DNA from: Modicisalibacter muralis
GTDB taxonomy: Bacteria; Pseudomonadota; Gammaproteobacteria; Pseudomonadales; Halomonadaceae
Direction: 5' to 3'
Length of the DNA stretch: 64,000 nucleotides
Assembly: GCF_900102945.1 (NCBI RefSeq)
Contig: NZ_FNGI01000002.1
Location: 341,393 to 405,392 of the forward strand
The translations under genes and the position numbers were made by a program. The notes under the pieces were generated by a model. That model did not search any database, was not told where the DNA came from, and was given only the letters and a program-made list of their open reading frames with translations. This document shows positions 25,625 to 33,796 of the stretch, one piece after another; within the stretch, counting starts at the first letter, position 1, and every line of letters begins with the position of its first letter.

Positions 25625-26860
25625 TTAGGCGCCGGCCTTGGCCAGCAGCGCATCGGCCAGCACCTGACAGCCCTGGGCGCAGTGCTCGGGGCTGGCGTAC
25701 TCGGCCTCGTTGTGGCTGATGCCGTCGCGGCAGGGAATGAAGATCATCGCCGTGGGCGCGACGCGCGAGACGTACACCGAATCGTGACCGGCGCCGCTCA
25801 ACATGCGCCGGTAGCTGAAGCCGTGGGCGCGGGTCGCCGCCTCAACGGCGTCGACGCAGGCGGCGTCGAAATTCACCACCGGCGACTTCCAGATGCGCTC
25901 GGCACGCGTGGTCACGCCGAAGGCCTCGCCGCACGCGGCCAGTTCGCGCTCGAAGCGGCTTTCGAGGGCGTCGAGCTCGGCCTCGTCGACATGGCGCAGG
26001 TCGACGGTGAGCGTCACTTCGCCGGGGATGACGTTGCGCGAACTCTGGGGGATGTCGAGACAGCCGCAGGTGACCTTGGTGTCGCCGCTAGCATCGCTCA
26101 GGGCGCAGGACTGCAGGCGATCGATCAGGTGGGCGGCGGCGGCCAGGGCGTCGTGGCGCAGGCGCATCGGCGTGGGGCCGGCGTGGGCCGGCTGGCCTTC
26201 AAACGTCACGTCGTACCAGCGCATGCCCTGCACGCCGGCGACCACGCCGATACTCTCCCTCGCCGCCTCGAGTACCGGGCCCTGTTCGATGTGCAGTTCG
26301 AAGAAGGCGTGCAGGCGCGGCTCGCCCACCGCCATGTCGCCGGCGAAGCCGGTCACCTCGAGCGCCTCGCCCAGGCTCACGCCGTCGCGGTCCTTGCGTG
26401 CCAGGGTCGACTCGACGCTGAACTCGCCGGCGTAGGTGCCGGAGGCGACCATCGCCGGGGCGAAGCGGCTGCCCTCCTCGTTGGTCCACACCACCAGCTC
26501 CAGCGGGCGCTCAGTGACGATGCCCTGCTCGTCGAGGGCGCGGAACACCTCGAGACCGGCCAGCACGCCGAGAATGCCGTCGAAGCGCCCGCCCTTGGGC
26601 TGGGTGTCGAGATGGCTACCGGTGGCCACCGGGTCGAGATCGTCGCGCTTGCCGGCACGGCGGATGAACAGGTTGCCGACCCGGTCGACGCGCAGCGTGC
26701 AGCCGAGCGCCTCGCACCATTCGATCAGCTGGCGCCGCCCGGCGGCGTCTTCCTCGGTCAGCGCCAGTCGGCAGTTGCCGCCGCCTGCGGTGGGGCCGAT
26801 CTCGGCCATGGCCATGAGCGAGTCCCACAGCCGTTCGGAATTGATGGTGACGCTGCTCAT
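25625..26860 (-). CDS. M20-family N-carbamoyl amidohydrolase (hydantoinase/carbamoylase type)
   Basis: A 411-residue zinc-dependent amidohydrolase of the N-carbamoyl-L-amino-acid hydrolase/ureidopropionase/allantoate family. Metal-site motifs are GSHLDTQPKGGRFDGILGV (His83, Asp94), VWTNEEGSRFAP (Glu128-Glu129) and FELHIEQGPVLE; the C-terminal ISHNEAEYAS supplies the last His. These enzymes remove a carbamoyl group as ammonia and CO2. No nitrilase-type AguB is present in the window, so this protein could hydrolyse the N-carbamoylputrescine made by the deiminases. First gene of the minus-strand operon, with GGAGG before the ATG and divergent from the aminotransferase. Confidence 0.88.
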   Translation of the reverse strand: MSSVTINSERLWDSLMAMAEIGPTAGGGNCRLALTEEDAAGRRQLIEWCEALGCTLRVDRVGNLFIRRAGKRDDLDPVATGSHLDTQPKGGRFDGILGVLAGLEVFRALDEQGIVTERPLELVVWTNEEGSRFAPAMVASGTYAGEFSVESTLARKDRDGVSLGEALEVTGFAGDMAVGEPRLHAFFELHIEQGPVLEAARESIGVVAGVQGMRWYDVTFEGQPAHAGPTPMRLRHDALAAAAHLIDRLQSCALSDASGDTKVTCGCLDIPQSSRNVIPGEVTLTVDLRHVDEAELDALESRFERELAACGEAFGVTTRAERIWKSPVVNFDAACVDAVEAATRAHGFSYRRMLSGAGHDSVYVSRVAPTAMIFIPCRDGISHNEAEYASPEHCAQGCQVLADALLAKAGA

Positions 26861-26923
26861 GGCGTGCCTCCAGATTGTTGTTGGGATCGTGACTCGACGA
26901 TAGGCGGGCCGGGGCAGACGGCG

Positions 26924-26943
26924 ATATACCCCAATCGGGATAT
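26924..26943. promoter_or_regulatory. Imperfect palindrome in the carbamoylase/aminotransferase divergent promoter
   Basis: ATATACCCCAATCGGGATAT is an imperfect 20-bp palindrome with ATAT-x-CCC and GGG-ATAT arms. It sits in the middle of the 174-bp gap separating the two divergent arms of the agmatine-type cluster. A site serving both directions, bound by the LysR regulator of the cluster, is the natural inference; nothing else in the gap stands out. Confidence 0.4.
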
Positions 26944-27034
26944 GTCGACGTCACCCGAGAACTGGCTAGGCTCGCCTTACTCAGTGTTAGACGGCTCAGC
27001 GTAAAACGCTCGCGACAACAAGAGGGCTCTTCCC

Positions 27035-28465
27035 ATGACAGCGACGACACCGGCAACCCAGCGTCACGACGGCCACTCCGCCCAGGAATACGATCCACAG
27101 GCTCTTTGGCAGAAGGACAAGGATCACTTCATCCATCCGTTCACCGATTTCAGCGTGTTCAAGGAGCAGGGCTGCGATCTGATCACCGACAGCGACGGCA
27201 TCTACGTGCAGGATGCCCACGGCAACCGCTTCATCGACGGCATCGCCGGGCTGTGGTGCGTCAACGTCGGCCATGGCCGGCGCGAGATCGGCGAGGCGAT
27301 GGCCGAGCAGGCCACGCGCATGGCCTACTTCTCGACCTTCAACAACCTCTCCAACGTGCCGGCCACGCTGCTCGCCGACAAGCTCGCCGAACTGGCGCCC
27401 GCGCACCTCAACCACGTGTTCTACAGCTGCGGCGGCTCGGCGGCCAACGACGCCACCATCCGCCTGGTGCACTACTATTTCAACCGTCTCGGCAAGCCGG
27501 CGAAGAAGCGCATTTTGTCGCGCAACAACGCCTATCACGGCACCACGTATCTCGCCGCGACGCTGACCGGCATCGCCAGCAACAACTGGGAGTTCGATAC
27601 CCTCGATCATCTGGTCACCCACCTGAGCGAGGCCAACTGCTATCGCCGCCCCGAGGGCATGAGCGAGACCGAGTACTGCGATCATCTGGTCGGCGAGTTC
27701 GAGGCGACGATCGCCGAGATCGGCGCCGACAACATCGCCGCCTTCATCGCCGAGCCGATCATGGGTGCCGGCGGCGTGCTGGTCGCGCCCAAGGGCTACC
27801 ACCAGCGCATGCAGGCGGTGTGCCGCGCCAACGACATCCTCTACATCGCCGACGAGGTGGTCACCGGCTTCGGCCGCCTGGGGCATTTCTTCGCCTCCGA
27901 GGCGGTGTTCGACACCCAGCCGGACATCATCAACTGCGCCAAGGGGCTGTCGTCCGGCTATGCGCCGCTGGGCGCGACGCTGATCTCCGACGAACTCTAC
28001 GAGGTACTGTCCACCCCGCAGGGCCCGGGCGGCGTACTCAGCACCGGCTTCACCTACTCCGGCCATCCGGTCAGTTGTGCGGCGGCGCTCAAGAACATCG
28101 AGATCATCGAGCGCGAGGGCATTTGCGAGAACGTACGCGAGGTCGGCCCCTATCTCGAGGAACGCCTGCGCTCGCTCTCGCACCACGCCACCGTGGGCGA
28201 CGTACGCGGCAGCCACTTCATGATGTGCCTCGAAAACGTGGCCGACAAAGAGACCAAGGCGCTGCTGCCGGTGGAGGCGCGGGTCGGCGACCGCGTGGCC
28301 TTCGAGGCCCAGAAGCGCGGCCTGATCATCCGCCCGGTGGGGCATCTGAACATCGTCTCGCCGCCGCTGATCTGGACCCGCGACGTGGTCGACGAGGTCG
28401 TCGCCATTCTCGACGCCTCGCTGAGCGCGACGACCGAATCGCTCAGGGCCGATGGCTTTTTATGA
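27035..28465 (+). CDS. Class III PLP aminotransferase, putative polyamine/omega-amino acid:pyruvate type
   Basis: A 476-residue fold-type I aminotransferase. YIADEVVTGFGRLGHFFASE (Asp of the PLP pocket), the lysine motif INCAKGLSSGYAPLGA (Lys about 303) and FTYSGHPVSCAAALKNIEII are all class III marks. N-terminal DGIAGLWCVNVGHGRREIGE resembles SpuC/putrescine-pyruvate and beta-alanine-pyruvate aminotransferases. In this cluster it would deaminate putrescine or a related omega-amine after deiminase and carbamoylase have acted. It begins a plus-strand set with the NhaC-type carrier and the second deiminase. Confidence 0.92.
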   Translation: MTATTPATQRHDGHSAQEYDPQALWQKDKDHFIHPFTDFSVFKEQGCDLITDSDGIYVQDAHGNRFIDGIAGLWCVNVGHGRREIGEAMAEQATRMAYFSTFNNLSNVPATLLADKLAELAPAHLNHVFYSCGGSAANDATIRLVHYYFNRLGKPAKKRILSRNNAYHGTTYLAATLTGIASNNWEFDTLDHLVTHLSEANCYRRPEGMSETEYCDHLVGEFEATIAEIGADNIAAFIAEPIMGAGGVLVAPKGYHQRMQAVCRANDILYIADEVVTGFGRLGHFFASEAVFDTQPDIINCAKGLSSGYAPLGATLISDELYEVLSTPQGPGGVLSTGFTYSGHPVSCAAALKNIEIIEREGICENVREVGPYLEERLRSLSHHATVGDVRGSHFMMCLENVADKETKALLPVEARVGDRVAFEAQKRGLIIRPVGHLNIVSPPLIWTRDVVDEVVAILDASLSATTESLRADGFL

Positions 28466-28542
28466 TGTGCCGGCGGGCCGCTATGCGGCCCGCCGTGTTG
28501 GTGTAGTGAACGCTTGAACCGACAACGATAAACGAGACACCC

Positions 28543-29889
28543 ATGGAAACTTTCGGCCTCTGGAGCCTGTTCCCCACCCTGGTGGTACTGGTGATGGCGA
28601 TCATCACCCGCCGCACCATCGAGTCGCTGATGACCGGCGCGCTGATCGGCATGCTGATGCTTGACCCCACCAGCATCGTCACCCAGGCCTCCGATACCCT
28701 GCTCACGGTGCTCGGCAATGACATCGTGACCTGGATCATCCTGGTCTGCGGGCTGTTCGGCAGCCTGATCGCGCTGCTGGTGCGCACCGGCGGCGTGCTG
28801 ACCTTCGGCGACATGATGACCAAGCGCATCCACAGCCGCCGCCGGGGTCTGCTGACGACCTGGATACTCGGCCTGGTGATCTTCGTCGACGACTACCTCA
28901 ACGCCCTGGCGATCAGCGCCTCGATGAAGAAGATCACTGACCGCTTCAAGGTTTCACGCGAGATGCTAGCCTATGTGGTCGACTCCACCGCCGCGCCGAT
29001 CTGCATCTTGGTGCCGTTCTCCACCTGGGCGGTGTTCTTCGCCGGTCTGCTGGAAAGCGACGACGCCATCGCCAGCGGCATGAGCCTGTACATCGAGGCG
29101 ATTCCCTACATGTTCTATGCCTGGATCGCCGCCGCGCTGGTGCCGATGGTGGCACTCGGCTGGATTCCCGCCATCGGCCCGATGAAGGCGGCCGAGGCGC
29201 GTGCCGCGAGCGGCCAGACGATGCCCGATGGCGCCGAGGAAAACGCGCTGGAGGTCGAGGACGAGGGCCAGCGGCGCCCGCACCTGCTCAACTTCCTGCT
29301 GCCCATCGTCGCGCTGATCTTCTTCACCTGGTATTTCGACATCGACATCCTGCGCGGGGTGATCGTGGCGCTGGCAGTGACGCTGGTGCTGATCTTCAGT
29401 CAGCGCCTGATGAGCTTCCACGCCACCTTCGACACCGCGCTGGACGGCTTCAAGTCGATGCTGATGCCGCTCGGCACGCTGGTCGCCGGCTTCACCCTCA
29501 AGGAGGTCAACGACGACCTGGGGCTGACCACCTACGTGATCACCACCCTCGAGCCGCTGATGACCGCGCAACTGCTGCCCACGGTGGTATTCATCACCAT
29601 GGCCTTCCTGGCCTTCGCCACCGGCTCGTTCTGGGGCCTGTTCGCGGTGGCCATGCCCATCGTGCTGCCACTGGCGGCCAGCGTCGACGCCGACATGCCG
29701 CTGGTGATCGGCGCGTTGATCTCGGCCAGCGCCTTCGGCAGCCACGCCTGTTTCTATGGCGACTCCACCGTGCTCTCGGCCCAGGGCAGCGGCTGCACGC
29801 CGATGGCCCACGCACTGACCCAGTTGCCCTACGCGTTGATTGCCGCCGGCCTGGCAACACTGGTATTTCTGGCGGCAGGCTACCTTTGA
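28543..29889 (+). CDS. NhaC-family Na+/H+ antiporter-like membrane protein
   Basis: A 448-residue membrane protein with about eleven hydrophobic segments. The motif GLVIFVDDYLNALAISASMK and the helix AYVVDSTAAPICILVPFSTW are typical of NhaC-type antiporters, as is the mirrored C-terminal TGSFWGLFAVAMPIVLPLAA. Some family members exchange organic substrates such as malate/lactate or arginine/ornithine-like amino compounds. Sitting between the aminotransferase and the second deiminase, it could carry the polyamine substrate or simply sodium. A conspicuous cytoplasmic loop lies around residues 205-240. Its end overlaps the region before the deiminase start by only 8 bp of spacing. Confidence 0.88.
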   Translation: METFGLWSLFPTLVVLVMAIITRRTIESLMTGALIGMLMLDPTSIVTQASDTLLTVLGNDIVTWIILVCGLFGSLIALLVRTGGVLTFGDMMTKRIHSRRRGLLTTWILGLVIFVDDYLNALAISASMKKITDRFKVSREMLAYVVDSTAAPICILVPFSTWAVFFAGLLESDDAIASGMSLYIEAIPYMFYAWIAAALVPMVALGWIPAIGPMKAAEARAASGQTMPDGAEENALEVEDEGQRRPHLLNFLLPIVALIFFTWYFDIDILRGVIVALAVTLVLIFSQRLMSFHATFDTALDGFKSMLMPLGTLVAGFTLKEVNDDLGLTTYVITTLEPLMTAQLLPTVVFITMAFLAFATGSFWGLFAVAMPIVLPLAASVDADMPLVIGALISASAFGSHACFYGDSTVLSAQGSGCTPMAHALTQLPYALIAAGLATLVFLAAGYL

Positions 29890-29897
29890 GGCTTCTC

Positions 29898-30998
29898 ATG
29901 AACGATAACCCTACAGCCACATCGACACCGGCCGCGCTCGGCTTTTCCATGCCCGCCGAGTTCGCCCCCCACGACGCCTGCTGGATGCTGTGGCCGCAGC
30001 GCCCCGACAACTGGCGCTACGGCGCCAAGCCGGCCCAGGCCGCGTTCGTCGCGGTGGCCGAGGCCATCGCCGAGAGCGAGACGGTGTTCGTCGGCGTCAA
30101 CGACGACCAGTACGAGAACGCCCGCCACCAGCTGCCGGCGCACATCCGCGTGGTCGAACTGTCGAGCAACGACGCCTGGATGCGCGACGTCGGCCCGACC
30201 TTTTTAACCCACCCGGACGGGCGGCTGGCGATGGTCGACTGGGAGTTCAACGCCTGGGGAGGGCTCAACGGCGGGCTGTATTTCCCGTGGGACAAGGACC
30301 GGCGCATCCGCACGAAGATCGCCGAAATGCTGGGTATCGAGCGCTTCATCACCCCGCTGGTGCTGGAAGGCGGCGCGATCCACGTCGACGGCGAGGGTAC
30401 GCTGATCACCACCGAGGAGTGCCTGCTCAATCCCAACCGCAACCCGAACCTGGGCAAGGCCGACCTGGAGCGGCTGCTGGGCGACTTTCTCGGCATCAGC
30501 AAGGTCATCTGGATTCCGCGCGGCTGTTACCAGGACGAGACCGACGGCCACGTCGACAACCTGTGCTGCTTCGTCGCCCCCGGCGAGGTCGCGCTGACCT
30601 GGACCGACGATACCAGCGACCCGCAGCACGCCATCTCGCGCGAGGCGCTGGAGATATTAGAGAACGCCAGCGACGCCCGGGGCCGCACGCTCAGGGTCCA
30701 CAAGCTGCCCCAGCCGGGGCCGCTGCACATCGCCGATTCCGAAGCCAGCGGCGTCGACCGCCTGAGCAGTTCGCGGCCGCGCCAGCCGGGCGATCGCATG
30801 GCCGGCTCCTACGTCAACTTCTACATCGGCAACGCGGTGGTGGTGATGCCCAAGCTCGACCCGGCCCATGACGACGCGGCCAAGGCGATCCTCGAGGGGC
30901 TGTTCCCGGGTCGCCGGATCGTCGCCATCGACGCCCGCGAGATCCTGCTTGGCGGCGGCAATATCCACTGCATCACCCAGCAGCAGCCTCGCGCCTAG
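29898..30998 (+). CDS. aguA: Agmatine deiminase (canonical copy)
   Basis: Hydrolyses agmatine to N-carbamoylputrescine and ammonia. Its 366 residues carry the complete set of family residues: SSNDAWMRDVGPTF, LEGGAIHVDGEGTLITTEEC, YQDETDGHVDNLCCFV and the catalytic Cys (about 358) in GGGNIHCITQQQ. Length matches known AguA. The ATG at 29898 lies 8 bp after the NhaC stop. The 3' end shares a CTAG with the convergent aldo-keto reductase gene (both stops overlap by 4 bp). It resembles the diverged copy at 21.4 kb along the whole length, so one probably arose by duplication. Confidence 0.95.
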   Translation: MNDNPTATSTPAALGFSMPAEFAPHDACWMLWPQRPDNWRYGAKPAQAAFVAVAEAIAESETVFVGVNDDQYENARHQLPAHIRVVELSSNDAWMRDVGPTFLTHPDGRLAMVDWEFNAWGGLNGGLYFPWDKDRRIRTKIAEMLGIERFITPLVLEGGAIHVDGEGTLITTEECLLNPNRNPNLGKADLERLLGDFLGISKVIWIPRGCYQDETDGHVDNLCCFVAPGEVALTWTDDTSDPQHAISREALEILENASDARGRTLRVHKLPQPGPLHIADSEASGVDRLSSSRPRQPGDRMAGSYVNFYIGNAVVVMPKLDPAHDDAAKAILEGLFPGRRIVAIDAREILLGGGNIHCITQQQPRA

Positions 30999-32023
30999 CG
31001 CTCCGCCGAAGCGGCCCACAAATTGACGCCGCCTTCCACCGCGTAGCGGTCGATCTCGGCGAGTTCCTCGTCACTGAAGTCCGGATGCTCCAGGGCCGCC
31101 ACGCTGTCGACGATTTGCTGCGGGCGGCTCGCTCCGACCAGCGCCGAGGTCACCCGCCCCCCACGCAGTACCCAGGCGATGGCCATTTGCGCCAGGGTCT
31201 GGCCGCGACGCCGGGCGATCTCGTTGAGCGCCTGCACGCGCTCGAGGTTGTCCGCCGACAGGTGCGTGTCCTTCAGCGTCTGTCCCCGGGCGGCACGGCT
31301 GTCATCGGGAATGCCCTGAAGATATTTGTCGGTCAGCAGACCCTGGGCCAGTGGCGAAAAGACGATCGACCCCGTGCCCAGCTCATCGAGAGTATCGAGC
31401 AGGCCGTCGTCCTCGACCCAGCGGTTGATCATCGAGTAGCTGGGCTGGTGGATCAGGCATGGCGTGCCCAGCGAGCGCAGAATCTCGACGGCCTCGCGCG
31501 TGCGCTGGGCATTGTAGGAAGAGATGCCAACATACAGCGCCTTGCCCTGGCGCACCGCCTGGTCCAACGCACCCATGGTCTCCTCGAGCGGGGTCTCGGG
31601 GTCGAAGCGATGTGAGTAGAAGATATCCACATAGTCGACGCCGAGTCGCTCGAGGCTCTGGTCCAGGCTGGAGAGCAAATACTTGCGGCTGCCCCATTCA
31701 CCGTAGGGCCCAGGGTGCATCCAGTAGCCCGCCTTGCTGGAGATCAGCAGTTCATCGCGGTAACCGGCGAAGTCGGTCTTGAGAATTTTCCCGAACAGTT
31801 CCTCGGCACTGCCCGGCGGCGGGCCGTAGTTGTTCGCCAGATCGAAATGGGTGATGCCGAGGTCGAACGCAGTACGACAGATATCGCGGGCGTTGTCGGC
31901 ATGGGCGTTCTCGCCGAAGTTCTGCCACAGGCCCAGCGATAGGGCCGGTAACTTCAATCCACTGCGGCCACAGCGGTTGTAACGCATGCGTTCATAGCGA
32001 CTATCCGAGGGGAGATAACTCAT
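30995..32023 (-). CDS. gpr: Aldo-keto reductase, L-glyceraldehyde 3-phosphate reductase (YghZ) family
   Basis: A 342-residue NADPH-dependent aldo-keto reductase of the AKR14/KCAB-like group. GITHFDLANNYGPPPGSAEE holds the catalytic Asp and Tyr, LISSKAG the Lys, and FYSHRFDPETPLEETMGAL the His. LYVGISSYNA and LVGASRPQQ complete the cofactor site. The whole sequence parallels E. coli YghZ, which detoxifies aldehydes such as methylglyoxal and reduces L-glyceraldehyde 3-phosphate. I chose the ATG at 32023 (MSYLPSDSRY), which gives the family's usual length; the upstream extension is unrelated. A single gene, convergent with aguA. Confidence 0.92.
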   Translation of the reverse strand: MSYLPSDSRYERMRYNRCGRSGLKLPALSLGLWQNFGENAHADNARDICRTAFDLGITHFDLANNYGPPPGSAEELFGKILKTDFAGYRDELLISSKAGYWMHPGPYGEWGSRKYLLSSLDQSLERLGVDYVDIFYSHRFDPETPLEETMGALDQAVRQGKALYVGISSYNAQRTREAVEILRSLGTPCLIHQPSYSMINRWVEDDGLLDTLDELGTGSIVFSPLAQGLLTDKYLQGIPDDSRAARGQTLKDTHLSADNLERVQALNEIARRRGQTLAQMAIAWVLRGGRVTSALVGASRPQQIVDSVAALEHPDFSDEELAEIDRYAVEGGVNLWAASAER

Positions 32024-32341
32024 GGTGGCGTCCTGCGCTTTGCGGTTGTCGATCCCACAGTATGCGCAGGTAATTGCGCAAGAAAAACCGCTAGTACGGG
32101 TCCACGCTCGTGAGACCGTCATGCACTGCATGTCGCGCTGGCCAGGCTAATCACCCACCGTCAACGCCGTCGATCCGCGTCGGCGAATTACCTGTCTCGG
32201 ATAAAAAAACACCGTTTTGCAATTAACCGCCACGTCTTCTACGCTTTGAGAAACGCGGTTGCCGCCGCACGATTTTACGCTTTTGATTTCGGCGTCAGGG
32301 TCTGCCTTCGGGTGGGTCTTGGCGCTTTTTTAGCGATTCGC
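32024..32341. other. 318-bp intergenic region between the aldo-keto reductase and extensin-like genes
   Basis: Holds the promoter of the aldo-keto reductase at its left end, then a more AT-rich part with an A7 run near 32204-32210. Read on the minus strand this is a T7 run downstream of the extensin-like gene and could serve termination, but I find no convincing stem directly before it. No ORF with coding character is present. Confidence 0.4.
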
Positions 32342-33046
32342 TTAACGGCAGAAGCTGAACCCACGCATGCCGAAGTGAAAGTGGTTGGCATGCGCGGCGT
32401 TGTAATCGGGGCCGAGCACGGTGCCGAATATCTCGCAGGCGCCCTGCTGGGCCTGCTTCAGGAACGCGCCCTCGGCATCGTCATCGCCCCAGTCCTCGAA
32501 CACCTCGATACGCTGGCCATTGGCGAGACGAAACGCCGCGATATCCAACGCCTCGGCCGCGGCATGCTCGCTGCGCCGGGCATTCTCGCGATGGTAGATA
32601 TTGCGGCAGGCGAAGCTACCGTAATGCTGCACGTGGGTAACGGATTGGTCGAAGATTTCCCGTGCGGTGGGTTGCAGGCGGTGGCGCTCGTAAAGCGTCC
32701 AGGCCACCGTCAGCGGACAGCTCGCGACGAAACTTCGGTTGAATGTCACGCCACTACGCTGCACGCGCACCACATTGCTCAGTGGGCAACCCGCTACCGG
32801 CGTGTAGTCGGCAAGCGGCGTGTAGCGCAACGCGTCATCGGGTAGCGAGGCCAATACCGCCAGGCAGGCCGCGCGATCGTCTTCCAATCGCTCGAGCTTC
32901 CACTGCGTCACTGGTGTCAGCGGATCGCTGATGCGTAACGGCTGCCAGGGATTCCACTCACGCGGAATCGTCCACCACTGCTTATCGAAACCGATGCCGA
33001 TCACGATGAGGATTCCGACAACGACCTCGCGTGGATGAATTTTCAT
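32342..33046 (-). CDS. Extensin-like family protein
   Basis: A 234-residue protein starting with a membrane anchor or uncleaved signal (EVVVGILIVIGIGF). The rest matches the extensin-like C-terminal domain (PF06904): GCPLSNVVRVQRSGVTFNRS, ASCPLTVAWTLYER, VTHVQHYGSFACRNIYHREN, RSEHAAAEALDIAAFRLANG and the terminal AAHANHFHFGMRGFSFC. His, Asp and Cys residues are arranged as in D-Ala-D-Ala metallopeptidase-like folds, so a cell-wall role in the periplasm is plausible. I chose the ATG at 33046; the earlier ATG at 33070 adds only eight residues. Confidence 0.85.
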   Translation of the reverse strand: MKIHPREVVVGILIVIGIGFDKQWWTIPREWNPWQPLRISDPLTPVTQWKLERLEDDRAACLAVLASLPDDALRYTPLADYTPVAGCPLSNVVRVQRSGVTFNRSFVASCPLTVAWTLYERHRLQPTAREIFDQSVTHVQHYGSFACRNIYHRENARRSEHAAAEALDIAAFRLANGQRIEVFEDWGDDDAEGAFLKQAQQGACEIFGTVLGPDYNAAHANHFHFGMRGFSFCR

Positions 33047-33223
33047 GGCGATTCCAACGACACGGCCCATGTATTTCGTGATAAAGACGTCATCTATCGG
33101 CCTTGATCGTCGTTGTAGGAATGTTCACGCTTCTAGCGTAGGGTATCGAATCCAACGTGAGCCACGCGTCAACGGCAAGACCAGGCGCCTCGATCGCTGC
33201 CGTTCGTACTTCTGGAGTCCATC

Positions 33224-33658
33224 ATGTCGCTATCTTCCAGAATGCTCGCGGATTCCATTGCTGCGGGAGAAGGCGCTTTCTGGCTTTCGTGCCTATGGGC
33301 CGCGGTCTATTGCGTCGAAACCGGTCGCTATGGCCCGATCATTGGCGCTATGGTGATCGCCTGCATTGCGGTGGCTATCTGTTTTCTTTATCGTCCAGCC
33401 GCAACCCGAATGGGCCGGTATCGCGTCCGACGTAGCCGCACCGAGATGTGGTGGCAGCTCCTGGTGATACCCATGCTACTTGCGCCGGTCATAGGGATCG
33501 CGCTGGAGAGTCTGCTTAGCGATGTGACGGGCGGTATCAAGCTATGGCTAGTTACCTGGTTGTGTACGGCGGGATGGGCTTATTACGTCATTATGTCGAT
33601 CGTCAAGCGAACCTTCCAACGTGTCCGGAAAGGAACCCGAGCATCAAAGACCCGCTAG
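33224..33658 (+). CDS. Hypothetical small membrane protein
   Basis: A 144-residue protein I do not recognise. It has four hydrophobic segments (about residues 14-30, 38-55, 76-94 and 105-125) separated by a basic loop (about 60-72, RMGRYRVRRSRTEM), and ends in a basic tail. This looks like an inner-membrane protein with both ends cytoplasmic. The Met follows a short gap after TTCTGGAG. It stands alone between the divergent extensin-like gene and the convergent gbcB, and its stop is directly followed by the sequence resembling the end of the dispersed repeat. Confidence 0.65.
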   Translation: MSLSSRMLADSIAAGEGAFWLSCLWAAVYCVETGRYGPIIGAMVIACIAVAICFLYRPAATRMGRYRVRRSRTEMWWQLLVIPMLLAPVIGIALESLLSDVTGGIKLWLVTWLCTAGWAYYVIMSIVKRTFQRVRKGTRASKTR

Positions 33659-33690
33659 GGAAACGCTGAATGAATGTCTGCACGATAGCC
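33659..33690 (+). repeat. Possible isolated end of the dispersed repeat family
   Basis: The stretch around 33665-33688, CGCTGAATGAATGTCTGCAC and following bases, resembles both termini of the MITE-like repeat (CTGAATAAAT...CCGAACGG and CTGCATAAATGCCTGCACGG). No full-length copy follows; the next bases lead into the gbcB terminator hairpin. It could be a decayed remnant or a related element with a different interior. Confidence 0.35.
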
Positions 33691-33703
33691 TGGGCGAGCG
33701 ATT

Positions 33704-33747
33704 GAAAACACCCCAAAAGTCAGGACGGGGAAGTCCAGCTTCTGGGG
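33704..33747 (-). terminator. Terminator-like hairpin downstream of gbcB
   Basis: On the minus strand CCCCAGAAG pairs with CTTTTGGGG (one mismatch; outer stem 33747-33739 with 33719-33711), with an inner GGAC/GTCC stem (33736-33733 with 33726-33723) around a short loop. The sequence TGTTTTC follows immediately (33710-33704). It starts 50 bp after the gbcB stop and would end that transcript. Confidence 0.5.
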
Positions 33748-33796
33748 CGCAGAGCAAGTTTAGCGAACTAGCCAACGGGGCCTTTTTCGATTCGAA

